Assembly: GCA_038501195.1 (NCBI GenBank)
Contig: JBBPUQ010000009.1
Location: 3,348,001-3,412,000 of the forward strand
Length of the DNA stretch: 64,000 nucleotides
Source: Nemania diffusa
Lineage: Eukaryota > Ascomycota > Sordariomycetes > Xylariales > Xylariaceae
Direction of reading: 5' to 3'
Shown: positions 1 to 11,898 of the stretch, one piece after another
Position numbering within the stretch: position 1 is the stretch's first letter
How the letters are laid out: each line of letters begins with the position of its first letter
Made by a program: the position numbers and the translations under genes
The notes under the pieces: model-generated
The model's input: only the letters and a program-made list of their open reading frames with translations
Told to the model about the DNA's origin: nothing
Database searches by the model: none

Positions 1-331
1 GCGCTCGCTGGATAGCATGAATGGCTTTGGAAAGCCATGACAAGTAATTTACCTACAAACAGGGATATTCACGGCTTTTTTACGCGTATCCCCATTCTCA
101 TCTTCGCTCTTTGAGCGCTGTACATAGCCACCGGCAACGACAGGGATGAAGACATTATAGATCGAAGAAAGAGAGAGGAAGTGTTAGATAGATAGACGAT
201 ACCCCCTTTCGGATGCATTATTCCGATGGCATTTAGCCCGTTAAAGCAAGTAAGAAGTATCTAAATACAGTAAAATACTCTATCTTTCCTCCTTTTATCT
301 TTGTCTCATATGGCTTAACACGACGAACCCC

Positions 332-3063
332 TCATCTTCGCCGCCTACCGAAACGGAAGCGGAGATCGTCATCGTCGCTGTCTTCGTCGCTGGCGTTGTG
401 GAGAGCGAGCCCCTTCGCCCTCTTGGCTGGCTGCTCCTTTGCTGGCGGTGCCGCCGCCGGCCGCTTGCCCGTGCGCCGGGCTGCTTGCGGCTTGTCTAAC
501 GCGCTCTGCGTTGCTCGTGACTGCGACTGTGTTGTGGTCGCTGACGACCTAGTCGCGCGCGTGCGTGAGCTTGACGGGATGATAACGTCGTCGTCATCAT
601 CCTCTTCCTCTCGCTCTTCGTTCGCATCTTGCATATTACCCTCGTCCTCGCTGCTGTCCACCGCCGGCAGATTCTCAATCTGTTTCTGACGTCCCCTGGG
701 CTCCGCTCTTGTCGTACTGTTACTCGTCACCGGCCTGTGCGACTGACTGCGCGACTGTGACCGGTCGTCGGGCTTTCTTGGCCGCTGCTGGCTAACGCTG
801 TCCTCGAGCCAGTAGTCGTCGCCGATGCCGAAGCCCTTGGACTTGACCTCCTCGAGCGCGACGATGATCTTCTCGACCGTTCGTCCCTGCACTGCGCCCC
901 GCTGCCGGAACTTCTTGAAGTTCTTTCGTCCATTCCATGCCGGGTCCCACCGCCCATCGGCTATGTCTTGCTCACGCGTGCGCACCTGGGGTGCTTCCCG
1001 TAGTGGCATGGGCTCCTCAATGTGCAGACGTCGGATCTCGGCCAAGTCCAGATCTCCTGGTTCTGCCTCGAGCTCCTCACGCTCCATTTTCGCACGCTTC
1101 TCGGCTTCTTCTCGGTGCTGTCGCGCCATATCGAGGATGTCAACCTCCTTTTTAACTTTGGGCGACTTTTCGATAACGATGGGCGTATCTACGGGCGGTG
1201 CTGATGCTTCACGACGTGGGACTGGCTCCTCGCCCGCTGCAATTCGACGTCGTTTAATTTTCGCTGCTGTTGGGGCCAGGTTGTCCATTGTGTCTTCGCG
1301 TTCTGGCAGCGGCGAGGCAGGCCGCTTGCGCTGTGGTCTTTGTGATGGTTGGTCCACATGAACTATATGCTCCGATTCAGGTATAGATACATCTTGCGAC
1401 ACAAAAAGACCCCCAGAAGATTCAACGGTGTCCGGGGTGGCTTCAGTATTATCCATGACCGTAGCTGGTGCCTCGCCTGGGCCATCTGCGTCGTCGAGAG
1501 AAATTGCAAATCCTCGGAACCGACTTTTAACTGGTCCTCGCCCCCTTCTCCTCGTAACCGGTGCTCGGGGTTGTGGAGCGGATTCCTCTACTGGTTCAAC
1601 GTCCATCGATTGTTGTTCAGTGGACGGTGGTGGTTGTTCTACCTGAGAACTAGCTGGCGGCGACTCGAACTCTAGGGGTCGTCTTAGCCCACTGGCGTCA
1701 TTACTCAATATCGCATCGAGAAAGTCCTTTTGGTCGATGAGTCGATGGTCTAGGCGCAGAGATATAGACCTGAAGAAATTCGCAAACCACTCCACATTCT
1801 CCTCTACACTAGGCATCCACTTGACCACAACAACACCTTTACCCTCACTGCCGTCCTCAAACTCACCTAGTCCCTTTTCACCCGCAACTCCTTTCACATA
1901 ACGTATAAAATCATCGATCTGTGTCTCTCCTGCCACTACTACGTTTAGAAGGGCTTTGCCCTTACCATTCGTGATAGGGGCGAGTAGACTGTCATACTGT
2001 TTCTTTTCGTAAAATACGAAAGTATAGCCGTCGAAGAGTTCTGCCCGTGCAGGGTTGGGCGCGAAAGCTTCCGGTTGTCTAGGGACGGGTTCTTCGCCTG
2101 GTGGTGGGAGAAAACGCGTGGGGTCGGGCCAGTTAACATCGAAGTCTTGCTCAAGCAAGCTCGTGGCGGCTCCATCATTGGGTGTCTCGGGGGAAGTCGC
2201 ATTCACTATGGCATCTACAAATCCGTCATTAACGATGTATTTGCCGTTAATGAGAGCTTGCAACCCTTTTGGCGTGTTGCGCTTCTTCGAAACAACGTGG
2301 GTAGTGAGTTTAACGTCGTAGTCGGATAGGAGCTTGATATCGAGCTGTTCAAGGCTTTGGCGTAGGCGGGTGAAGGGATTGGCGCGGAGCTGGTTACTTG
2401 TGAAGGAAAAGCTTAAGACAACGGGGAACCAAGTGATGCTAGAGTCGTAATGTAACGCGCTGTCAGTCACAGTGGCCAGCTACGAGTCCCACGGGGGAGG
2501 TGGGGGGGTTCAGAACTGACGAACCGAAAGAGGGGCGGGAACGAGCCCATCTGGATAGTATTTGAATCCTGCGATAGAGTGCACGTCTCGCTGCGGTACT
2601 TTTGGCCATTCACTTTGGTGCCACCTTTGGAGCCAAGATCCTCGACGACGACCTTGGAGCGGCTTCCCATGACTTCCTAGGGAGGCTAGTCAGCGAGGGG
2701 AGCACAATCAGCATGGACTAGCTAAGTGAAAAGACAAACCGCATGGCCGTCCCCGACTTTATCCACAGTTATTGTTACATGCTTTCGCGAGACTCTTTCG
2801 GCGCCGGGACCCTGTATAGCAAGCTGGCCGGCTAGAATACAGTCAGCGGACTAGACGGCGTGAAGAGCGTTGACAACGGCAAGGAGGACGGCGACGTACG
2901 CTCGGCGACGGTACGGCCGAAGAGATATCGTTTTCCTGGGCGGAGCCATACTCGTTTGTCTGCGAGACGGGACGGGATTAGTTAGTCGAGGTGAGATGAG
3001 ACGATAGGACGAAAAGGGAAACTCACGACCGAGGGCTTCGCCTTCATTCTCGAGGATCCACAT
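332..3063 (-). CDS. nbs1: NBS1/Xrs2-like subunit of the MRE11-RAD50-NBS1 DNA repair complex
   Basis: Five exons join in phase (3063-3027, 2959-2900, 2831-2740, 2676-2525, 2459-332) to give about 822 residues. The first ~115 residues form an FHA domain: a WLRPGKRYLFGRT start, then SRKHVTI and the LGSKGGTKVNG stretch typical of phosphothreonine-binding FHA loops. A BRCT-like region follows (ending YIVNDGFVDAIV), then a second one near LFDGYTFVFYEKKQYDS. The rest is long, acidic and low in complexity. The extreme C-terminus, SDDDDLRFRFGRRRR, resembles the acidic ATM/Tel1-binding tail of nibrin. In the family this protein tethers MRE11-RAD50 to double-strand breaks in the nucleus and recruits ATM/Tel1. 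Domain order FHA-BRCT-BRCT plus the acidic tail makes the call firm. Exon boundaries are my reading of GT/AG sites. Confidence 0.93.
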
Positions 3064-4355
3064 TATGAGAGGCGGATGCAGACAATCATCGCATTCTTCT
3101 GTGTGCTACAAGGTGCGATTGTTCAAATCGCGGCTGGACTGAACAAACATAAAGTGTGTGGTTGATGGTTGATGGTGGAGCGGCTGCTCGGGTTGGCGCG
3201 CGCTGTGATACCTGTAAGCGCGTAAATGATTGAACAGGTTAAAGTGGTTTAAGAGGTTTCCCAGTGAACTAACGCGGCTGAGATCGCGCAATCACGTGAG
3301 TTGCCGATTCTTTCCCCGCTCTCTCCCCAGCACTTTCTATTTGTGCCACTTTATCACATGTCAACCATGTATAAAGTATTCTGTACCTAGTATGAAATAC
3401 AGCACCCTGTAATTTACGTGACATCGCTATGTAGGTCTCGGATCTGAAATGTCGTGCATTTTGAGCGTGGGTAATGCAGAAGTATGTGATCAACCCACCC
3501 ACTTGAAATCGTTAATCCTAAGTAGACCATACTTAGTTACTCAACTATCTACAGATTTTATTCAAACTTATCGGAAAAGGCAAGCGCGCTGGCTTTAAAT
3601 TAGGAGCTAAATTCATAATAATAAGTCTTTAGAGTCACAATATAGAAAACGGCGAGCAAACCCAATTGCATGCCATCTAATTGTATAAGTACAGTCGCAC
3701 TCATTCGCTCATCATGACATCACCGTTTTAGTTAAGAACAAATGCGAATCGCTCAATTGGGCAGGGGATAGTAGATATTAGCCAATCACCATGTGTGATC
3801 GCCCTGACTAACGTCTATACTTGCATACGCTAGAGTAATACCTGGATACTCAGGTACTCCATCGAGATTCAACAACTCGCTTACAGTAGCTCCATTTTGC
3901 ATCTGTCCATATACCCTTCCATCCATCACGACTTTCGGATGTACACCAGCTATATCCAGCCAATAATCCGAGCAACTATCAAGAAAGCCAATGATCGACA
4001 AGCCGTTCTTCTCATCCCCTCCTCCATCCCCATCTCCATCCCCATCTGTCCACTCTCGTTCCTTGTATAATACCAGACTGCTACTATTGCACAAACCACT
4101 CCGTAGTCCATGTCGTCACCATGCTTCAATGCTCGTACCTTCTGTCCCAGCTGTCTATGGGGGTTTGGAAGATTCCCTACATATAGAATGATTCTAGTTT
4201 GCCATATACATTAGATACTACTAATCATTTCTCGATCTCTACCTTAAGGTCTAAATCGTCACTTGACAGCGGAACGACTTGCATGTAATCGTGTAAATCT
4301 ATTACACTACCTAACCATATTTACAACTCAATCTACAGCAAGCACATCATCATCA
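3064..4355. other. Intergenic, no supported gene
   Basis: Upstream of the divergent nbs1 and membrane-protein genes. A minus-strand open frame of 102 codons at 3786-4094 has an aspartate/glycine run (3' end of a GGGGATGGA-like simple repeat near 4018-4050) but no recognisable motif or upstream exon, so I do not call it a gene. Confidence 0.5.
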
Positions 4356-4856
4356 ATGGCGCCAGCCATCACACTCGCATCCGCGCTCAAGGCGACGAGG
4401 ACCCTCCCCCAAGCCGTAACAAAAGTCCTCACAGCGCGGCAAGAAACCACCACGGTCGTCACAGACGGGACCACCTCAGGCGGCAGCGTGCTCAGCGGCG
4501 GCGCCATCGCGGGCATCGTCATCGGGTCCATCGCCGGCTTCCTGCTGCTCTGGTGGATCGTGCGCTCCTGCTGCGTCATGGGCCACCCGGAGCGCTGGGG
4601 CCGGCGCGACAGGTACGAGCCGCCGCTGGCGAGAGAGAAGCTGCCCCCCGTGGCGCCGTACGGCGGCCGCTCGCGCTCGCGCTCGCACCACCACCGCCAT
4701 CACTCGCGGAGCCCCAGGCGTGTCGAGGTCGTGCAGCCCGTCGCTTACGCCTCGCGCGGGAGGAGCCCGCGCGCCCCGCCCGCGGCGTACTATGCCGGGC
4801 GGGCGAGCGCGGATGAGAGGCGGCGGTCGAGCGATGCGAGGAGGTACCGGTATTAG
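4356..4856 (+). CDS. Small single-pass membrane protein with Arg/Ser-rich tail
   Basis: An unspliced frame of 166 codons from the ATG at 4356, which has an A at -3; an upstream in-frame ATG at 4263 would add 31 residues but sits in poor context. Residues 1-45 are Thr/Ala rich. One hydrophobic segment follows (GGAIAGIVIGSIAGFLLLWW, about residues 51-72) with a Gly-rich face like many fungal type I membrane anchors. The rest is basic: Arg-Ser and His runs (RSRSRSHHHRHHSRSPRR) and tyrosines near the end. Such proteins are common in filamentous fungi without assigned function; the likely topology is Thr/Ser-rich outside and basic tail in the cytosol. No enzyme motif seen. GC-rich third positions support real coding. 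Confidence 0.75.
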   Translation: MAPAITLASALKATRTLPQAVTKVLTARQETTTVVTDGTTSGGSVLSGGAIAGIVIGSIAGFLLLWWIVRSCCVMGHPERWGRRDRYEPPLAREKLPPVAPYGGRSRSRSHHHRHHSRSPRRVEVVQPVAYASRGRSPRAPPAAYYAGRASADERRRSSDARRYRY

Positions 4857-5375
4857 TCGTGCTGTTGATTAAAGCGTTGCTGGAGAGGAGAACTCTCTGA
4901 AAAGGTTTCAATCTCGGAAAGGGTTTGGCGGGCGAAAATGGAAATCGATACTCGCGTCTTGAAAGAAGATAATTGTCAGAGAGTAGTGATGTGAACATAT
5001 AAAGGTGCGGATCCTGGCGCTTTGGCATGTGTTAAATGGGCGGCAATTAATGAATCAAACCACGTTATAATACTTACATATCTGTTCTACACATGTATAT
5101 CGTGACGCAAATGAGACTACTCTTGTAGCTTTGTGTGTCGATCAAGTTCGGGTCGAATGCACGGAATAAGAACCCATAACATAAATCCTATTAAAGCTGA
5201 TTTTACTGGCTATACTAGGTATCACTACTCTTATAACAACTCGATTTAATGGGATTTTCTTTTGACTCTGATCATCAAGACTAAGTGAGCTTGGCTGCAA
5301 AATCACGGATAGGCTAAGTTGAAGTCCCAGGCACTATTTCCAGAATATAGTCAGTTAACCTAACACCATACAAAG
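4857..5375. other. Intergenic, nothing recognised
   Basis: Lies between the 3' ends of two convergent genes. No open frame with coding character, tRNA or repeat was found. Confidence 0.5.
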
Positions 5376-6213
5376 TCAAGTGAATGCATTCATACTGGCC
5401 ATCTCTGGTATTGGGAGAGGTTGCTTCTTCAGAAGGTCCAGCGGCTTCGGCATTCGCGTTGCTACTTCATGATCGTGCTGGATGATGGCACAGCACTGGA
5501 TCATCGTCTCGAGTTAGCCATGGCAAGACATATGCGAAGGAGTGATTGCCTATAGCAACTAAGCAATCGATGGTATCTAGGCTAGGGACGAGGAAAATAC
5601 GATGATATAGATGACGCAACCGTGCTCGGACGAAGACGTACCTGACACCAAAAACTGATGCAGTAGTCATTCAGCGGGGTACCAGGAATGTCGAAACGAG
5701 CTCGGATCTGCTCGCGCTTCAACATGGTCCATCTGAGCGAACAAGTTAGCCTGACTTGAGCGCCGCCGGGGTTAGAGATAGAAGAGGAGATCGGGCATCT
5801 TACATCCACCCGAAACCGCAGACACATTGTAGCACGCCATGAATCAGGCAGTCGATGTTGAGCATGACAGGGAGGAGAGCCGTGGGATCGAGTAAGCGAT
5901 TCGAGGTCTGGCCGACCACTAAGCAGCATTAAACACCACAAGTTAGCAGGAGCGTGCCAAATGAATATCACAAGGCCTCGGATCTAAACTTTTACTCCTA
6001 GGGGATGGGTGAATGTAGAGAATAGACGTGCGTACCGAGGCAGGGAACGAAGAACCCTAATACGCAACTGGTGCAAGGGCAGCAGTCGAAGAGTTTGGAC
6101 TTCTAGTCGTCGCCCATGTCGCCGAGAGCTAGGTTCTGGAGTTGCTGAAGACGCTCGGCGCCTGGCACCCCCTGCGCCGTCTGCGAGATTCCACCGAGAG
6201 CTAGCCCTGCCAT
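5376..6213 (-). pseudogene. PLAC8-family cysteine-rich protein with in-frame TAG
   Basis: Four exons (6213-6036, 5918-5804, 5732-5642, 5495-5376) join in phase to 167 codons with all PLAC8 hallmarks: FDCCPCTSCVLGFFVPCL, NIDCLIHGVLQCVCGFGW, then KREQIRARFDIPGTPLNDYC, and FWCQCC-AIIQHDHEVATR at the end. These cysteine-rich proteins are small membrane-associated proteins linked to cell size or cadmium/calcium handling in plants and fungi. Codon 37 (6105-6103) is TAG, just before KSKLFDC, where the family usually has a tryptophan (W-x-x-x-L-F-C). TGG to TAG is a single G-to-A change. Splicing is otherwise intact, so the lesion looks recent. Alternatives are a sequencing error or use of a weak donor upstream that would skip the stop with the TAG as acceptor. 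Confidence 0.8.
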
Positions 6214-6915
6214 GTTTAACGATCGAGCGGCGTTGATGCAGAGTTCGGGTTTGTTAGGAGTCTTTTTAAGAGACGCCCTGACTTATCTAATGGGATAATG
6301 ATAACGGATTGGAACAGCACCGGGACGGGAACGCAGAGAGGTCCCGATTGAGATAAGATCTATTCAAAATCCTTAGAGGGGTCGCATTATTTAAAGTAGG
6401 TGGCGAGCGCCGCTGTGTATGGCACTTTCCTTTACTTAACTTCGGATAAAAATGAACGTAGAGGGCATCGTAGATGAGTATCGCGGGTTCCGGATCTGAT
6501 CAGCCACTTCCACATTCCTGATCATTACGGCTCTCTAAAAATTATGGTAATACGGCAAAGGCAAATTGTGGCCCTTACAAATGCTCTTTTCTTACTCTGC
6601 CTGTCGTGTCTATTACTATAAGACTTGAGCTCTGGTGCGTTTCATGTTAAGTTCAGCTTGAATAGTCATAGCTACTAAGTTGGCTATCATGGAATTTACT
6701 ACCAATCTAGCAACGTAGAAGCAACTATGAATGTCATGGCCCTAGTCCAAACCATGTTGATAATGACGATGGTGGTTACTCGTAAAAATGCGAAGGTCCC
6801 GCTTGGGTATCAATTTGAGTGGTGGTACTCAGGCATCATCTAACGACTAGAAGGTATATATCATGAAGGTCTAAACGCTGTGGCATTATAGGTCAAGTCC
6901 CACGCCAGTGTGATG
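6214..6915. other. Intergenic, nothing recognised
   Basis: About 700 bases between the 5' end of the PLAC8 gene and the 3' end of the NAT4-like gene, both on the minus strand. No coding signal or repeat stands out. Confidence 0.5.
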
Positions 6916-7839
6916 CTATTGAGAAGCGGTGGTTGATATGGCCTTGCTTTCGACAGTCTTACTCATGATACAATAATCAGGGATGAATTCCCTTCCATAC
7001 CTGAGCTTTTTAGGCACAGGAGATATCGGGTCCTCAGTAAAGCCAAATGATTTATAGAATGCCAGGGCCTTCTGATTTCTCAAGAAGCAGGTCAACATGA
7101 CCTTCTCAATAGGAGGTGTGTGCGCGGCTACATTCTCGAGGAAGGTCATTAACAACCTTCCTAGCCCAGTCCTAAGGAAATGTCAACAAAGAAGTAACAA
7201 CGACTAATTTCACCGTTTTGTTCAGAGACTAATATTAGTGGTGCTGAGGGGTGAAACCAAGCAAGATACTGTAGCACAAAACGTACCGTTGGAGTTCAGG
7301 CTTCAGGTGGATTTCGTAACAATAGACGACCGGTATTCCTTCCTCATATGTGGGCATCAACGAGGTAAAGCCGCAGACATCGCCCTTGGGGTTCGTAACG
7401 AGGATGTATCTGAGATCACGCGACTTCATCTCAGCCATCTTCTTTGCGGGCTTCCAGCCGGTAGTCGAGGCTTCGTAGTCAGCACGGCTGGTTTCTTCGA
7501 TGAGATGATAGCATGCGTCCAGATCTATACTACTCAGATCCTCCACGCTGCTCAAAGCGAGCGAGTATTTGATCTGGGTTTTGGGATGTGTCCACAAAGT
7601 CCACAATGAGTCACTATGTCCCGATTTTCTGTCTGTTAGTATGAAGGACACTTGAATAGAGTTGGGTAGGAGACGAAATGATAGGACGGGTGGGAGTTGT
7701 GGGTTTATAAGGGAAAATTCAGATCATACCTGGGAGATAGGTGCTCTTCAATGAACTGATGATCGCTCTTGTTATTGACCCTTTCTATAGGATCTGTGGC
7801 AGCGCGTTTCCGCGTTGCCTTCTCGTTCGAAGTCGTCAT
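6916..7839 (-). CDS. NAT4: N-alpha-acetyltransferase 40 / NatD-like GNAT (histone H2A/H4 N-terminus)
   Basis: Three exons (7839-7730, 7628-7287, 7171-6916) join in phase to 235 residues. The GNAT fold is clear: a strand with YILVTNPKGDVCGFTSL, then YCYEIHLKPELQRTGLGRLLM, where Q-R-T-G-L-G is the acetyl-CoA pyrophosphate loop formed exactly across the second intron, and the C-terminal LTCFLRNQKALAFYKSFGF. The ending with DPISP and YxILSK-like text (PDYCIMSKTV) matches NatD enzymes, which acetylate the N-terminal serine of histones H4 and H2A. Residues 10-35 are basic and polar, as in fungal homologues. Length is close to yeast Nat4 (about 285) but somewhat shorter. The substrate is inferred from family only. 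Confidence 0.87.
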
Positions 7840-8312
7840 ATTATACCGATGACAAGCAAATTAAAGGTCCAGTTAGAGCGAGAGTGACGCGGTACAAGAC
7901 AGAAAATAAGAAGCCACCAAATAATATCAATATTATTTAAATGAGCGGATGGGAGCGAACGGACGACTGCATCTTAGAATTTCAGATTGTATTATAAGTG
8001 GTACTTAGTGAACGAATACTACGCATATGTATTCAGGTAGCTCTCTGCCCGCCTACAACTATAGAATGCCCCACAGCTGCATACGTGCTAAGTACTGCGT
8101 AGGTATCGACCTACCAGGTAGGTTACTTCCAGGGAGGACACGCAGATAACCAGCTTGTTATCTATATTTCATCACAGCTACTGTCTCCGAGGTTCATATA
8201 TGATCACTTTCCGCTGCTCCTTACCCAATAACCAGTTCTTTCACTAAAGAATCACCTCACATGATCAGCCCAATGCAGCCGTAGCATTTTCGCATCATTA
8301 AACACATACCTC
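7840..8312. other. Shared upstream region of NAT4-like and LYR-protein genes
   Basis: A divergent intergenic region of about 470 bases that probably carries both promoters. No clear TATA box or repeat; a short AT stretch with ATATTATTTAAAT-like text lies near 7925-7940. Confidence 0.4.
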
Positions 8313-8710
8313 ATGGTATCATTCCGCACAATTCAGTTGTGCCCCGCAACCGCCCTCCGAAGGTATGCGACTAGCACACCACCACCCAAGAGCCGGCTAA
8401 GGCCAACCCTGAGTCTAGAGCACGTTAGTAGTTCAGAGTCCAAAATCTAACTGCCAATTGTATATGCTAAAGTCTCCGTTTCGCCATCATATAGTTCCTT
8501 CAGCGTGCGCGCGTCCTCGCGCTGTATCGCACAGTCCTGCGCGGCACACGACACATCAGCGACCCGGCGACCCGGTCCGAGACACGCGGCTTTGCGCGCG
8601 CCGAGTTCGAGCGTCATCGCGGCGTCACGGACCTGGATCACGTACGTTACCTCCTGTCCACGGGCAAGACCGAATGGGAGAGCATGGAGCGGTATATTGG
8701 TGGCATGTAA
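8313..8710 (+). CDS. Complex1_LYR (LYRM2-like) mitochondrial protein
   Basis: Two exons, 8313-8423 and 8495-8710, joined at phase 0 with a GTTAGT donor and TATAG acceptor, give 108 residues. The N-terminus (MVSFRTIQLCPATALRRYAT) is basic and hydroxylated with no acid, like a mitochondrial presequence. The junction restores SLEH-FLQRARVLALYR, where L-Y-R is the LYR tripeptide preceded by the usual F-x-x-R-x-x-x-L-x-L. Downstream FERHRGVTDLDHVRYLLSTG and WESMERYIGGM match the fungal LYRM2 group. LYR proteins bind acyl-carrier protein and help assemble respiratory complexes or Fe-S enzymes in the matrix. The gene is too split to be seen as one frame. The exact client is unknown. Confidence 0.88.
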
Positions 8711-9065
8711 CTAGAGAGCTACCTGTGCGTGTGGCTTCCCGGCACTTTGAACCCTCGCATATTGCTGGTTCACTACCTTTCTGCCCGTCTGTGTTTGCCA
8801 GTATTCGTTCGTCTGTCCTTGGTCATGTACATCTGTCCCTCAATCTCTGATACCCGAACGCCTGCCCATCTTCTTTATCTGTACAAGTCCCAACCTAGGT
8901 TCTGCCTCCACGCATAGATCGGCTGTAGTGAGAGTAAACATCGCGAAATCAGCATGGTAGAGTGAAATTCGAGGAGGCTGTCGTGGTAGATAGTGTGCTG
9001 CCCCAATCGGAAGTGCTGTATGCTATTCTGTGCGACGTGGTCAAGTTTCCGCCGTCGCCATGGCC
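8711..9065. other. Convergent intergenic, nothing recognised
   Basis: About 350 bases between the 3' ends of the LYR-protein gene and the mitochondrial L36 gene. No feature seen. Confidence 0.45.
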
Positions 9066-9478
9066 TTAGCCCTGGCGTTGCTTATGTCTTGGGTTTGCGC
9101 TGCAGATGATGTACAGATAACCGCGGTGCCGCTTGCCGGCTTTCCTTCGTACAACCTGTCCAGACAGTTCAGTTAGCCAGTTCTGGCTATGCATATTATC
9201 ACCGTAAGAGCTATGCCGGGCTCGAGCTAGCTGACCTTGCAATGCTCGCATCGCTTCTTGACGGCGCTGTGAACTTTCATTCCCCTAATCTGCTGCTGGG
9301 CCAGCACCGCCGGTAGCGTCGTCGTGGGTCTCGTGATCGCTGGTCGGTGTGCGTGCGCTGGAGCAAGAGCGCTTTGGGAAATGGATCGAAGTGCGGGCTG
9401 TCGTCGAGGGAGTACGCGGGAGGCGGGCTTGGCGCGGAGGGACAGCGCCCTGAGCGATGAGATAAGTGAAGTAGACAT
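9066..9478 (-). CDS. RTC6: Mitochondrial large-subunit ribosomal protein bL36
   Basis: Two exons (9478-9236 and 9155-9066) with a phase-0 junction give 110 residues. The first ~75 residues are a Ser/Arg/Ala-rich presequence (MSTSLISSLRALSLRAKPAS). The mature part starts at GMKVHSAVKKRCEHCK and, after the intron, continues VVRRKAGKRHRGYLYIICSA and ends NPRHKQRQG, the near-invariant L36 ending. Cys-x-x-Cys (CEHC), the later Cys and the His make the zinc-ribbon of bL36. It is a structural protein of the mitoribosome large subunit. The start at 9478 is preferred over an upstream in-frame ATG at 9544 because it begins the presequence. Confidence 0.95.
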
Positions 9479-10068
9479 ATTCTCGCGAGGGTGCAATAGT
9501 CCAATGCTCGTGGGTTGTGGAAGTCGTATATCGGAGCTGGGCACGAGTGAATGGGTGCACCCGGTGTTCTGGAGGTATTCTGTATTCTGTATGGTGGCTG
9601 CAGAGACGGTGGAAAATCGGACCCTGCCGAGCCTAGCGTACCTTAGAAAGGTGGGTCACTAGACTCACTATTGAGCTGTCAACAGCAAGCCTCCTGATTT
9701 CGCCTGGCTTACCCGAGAGAACACAATGCACGCTACCTATCGTGTGTGATAAAAATAGGTACTCTCTATCCAAAGTTTACGACTTTAATTGGAACTTAGT
9801 GATGTAAAATGCATCGATGTAGAAATATAAGAAGGCTAGGGAATGCTGAAATACTTGAAATCTATGATAGTTTTTATTCTCTCAATTCACCGCTTATATG
9901 TTATGAAGGTTAAGCTAGCATTTATACCATGTGCCTTTTCTTACTAGAACCATATCCTACCTAGGTAGTATAGATTAACGTGTAGTGCTGTTAGAACGCC
10001 TCGATGCGCCCGTAACGCCATGACCCGAGGGGGCCTTTCCCTTTTTACCTCTTTTATGACATACCATT
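9479..10068. other. Intergenic, nothing recognised
   Basis: About 590 bases upstream of the L36 gene and downstream of ILV1. AT-rich toward 9760-9990, without a coding frame. Confidence 0.45.
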
Positions 10069-11898
10069 TCAGTTTCGGAGAAATGTTTTAAATACCTGAC
10101 TTTGGCTACAATCTTCCCAAGGGTATCCTATTTCTTTGAGTGATTTTTCCAAATCTGCTACCTCCTCGTCTGGGCACTGGATACCCGTTAAGACCTTGCC
10201 CACGTCACTCCCGCCGTTACGGTACTGGAATAAGCTAATGTTGAACTTGAGTCGCAGGGTCTGTAGGAACTTCTCCAAGGCGCCAGGCCGTTCGGGAAAA
10301 TTAAACATGTATAGCCGCTCATTGGGCACGCCGGATCGCCCACCAACGAGATATCGAATGTGGGATTTCGCCAACTCATCGCCCGAGAGATCCGTCACCG
10401 TCATGCCAGACGCCGTGATACGTTCCATAAGCGCCTGGAGCTCCCGTACCCTGTCGGATACGGCTGATAGAGAGAGACCCATCAGAATATTGGCTACTTC
10501 ATCCGTCGCATAGCGATACGAAAACTCAGTGACGGCGTGTGGCATAATATTGTTGACTAGTTCGGCAAAAGAGCCTGGCCGTTCCGGAATAGTCACGCAG
10601 AGTAAGGCCTCCTTGCCCTCACCAAGGGTGGCGCGCTCTGCGACGAAACGAAGCCGGTCAAAATTCATATTAGCGCCACTGGTGATGGCAATAACGCTCC
10701 GAGACGGATCGCTCGATGGGTTCGCAGCGACCCATTTCTTCAAGCCTGCCAATGACAAGGCGCCTGCAGGCTCAACGATGGAGCGGGTGTCCTCGAAGAC
10801 GTCCTTGATGGCGGCGCACGTCTCGTCCGTGTTGACCTGGATGACCTCATCGATGACCTCTTGGCAGATACGGAACGTCTCTTCACCGACCGTCTTGACC
10901 GCCGCTCCGTCAGCAAAGAGACCCACTTCCTTGAGCACAACTCGTTTGCCTCGTTGCAGTGACTGGACCATGGCGTTGGCATCTTCCGTCTCAACGCCAA
11001 TGATCTTGACGTGGGGTGCTATCCTCTTGACGTAGACACCAATGCCGGCGATAAGGCCGCCTCCGCCCACGCAGCAGAATATGGCCTCGAGCTTCTGGAT
11101 ATTGGTCTGCCGCAAGAGCTCCATGCCTATAGTGCCCTGGCCAGCAATGACATAGGGATCGTCAAAGGGAGGGATGTTGATGAGGCCGTGATGTTCTTCT
11201 AGCCTCGCGCACTCTTCCTTGGCAGCGTCAAAATCCTGGCCATGGAGCACGACGCAGCTGCCCATTCTCGAGACGTTCTTGTGCTTGATGCTGGGCGTGC
11301 CCTGGGGCATGACGATGGTGGCGGGGATCTTGAGCAGGCGGGCAGAATAGGCAACTCCCTGGGCATGGTTCCCGGCGCTGCAGGCCACGACGCCTTTCCA
11401 GCTCAGCGCCCGGTCCAGATGGGCCATCTTGTTGTAGGCGCCCCGTAGCTTGAAACTGAAGACGGGTTGCTCGTCCTCCCTCTTGAGAAGGACATTGCAC
11501 TCGAGTCGGTTCGACAGGTTTGTAGCGGTCGCTAAGGAGGTTTCCTTGCAGGCTTCATAAACTCGGGAGGTGAGGATCAAGCGAAGATACTGCATAAGCC
11601 AGCCATAGCCATAGGTCAGCTAGCTGTCGTGATCGACGAGAACAAAGGGTAGGGAGACACTGACGTCGGGATGCCCGCTCGGCAGGATAAATTCGGGGGG
11701 GATGATGTCGGTTACGCGACTCGAGGGCGTCTCGGAGGGCGGCGTCGGGTTTGCGCTGTACTCGGTGAGAGAGAGGCCAGAGAGGGAGGGAGTGCGAGAA
11801 GCATGGCCGTTGCCATTGGCGCCGCTATGGGAGCCATTGGCCGTGGTAGGGGTTTCACCCTCGACGGGTGTTGCGCTGGGCATGGTGTCCGGGCGCAC
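10069..11898 (-). CDS. ILV1: Threonine deaminase (threonine dehydratase, biosynthetic)
   Basis: Two exons (11898-11665 and 11589-10069) join at phase 0 to 584 residues. The enzyme converts threonine to 2-oxobutyrate with PLP, the first step of isoleucine synthesis in mitochondria. The PLP lysine lies in [12 protein letters not shown] (about residue 125), and the phosphate-binding glycine loop is [11 protein letters not shown]. The C-terminal third contains two ACT-like regulatory modules, each opening with a matching phrase ([13 protein letters not shown] and [13 protein letters not shown]), which is the isoleucine/valine-responsive half of biosynthetic enzymes and is absent from catabolic ones. 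The first ~70 residues are Ser/Thr/Gly/Asn-rich and likely hold targeting sequence. Complete by comparison with yeast Ilv1 (576 residues). Confidence 0.96.

Noticed and set aside
3786..4094. Minus-strand 102-codon frame
   Set aside because: The Asp/Gly run comes from a short simple repeat; no homologous motif or splice partner was found.
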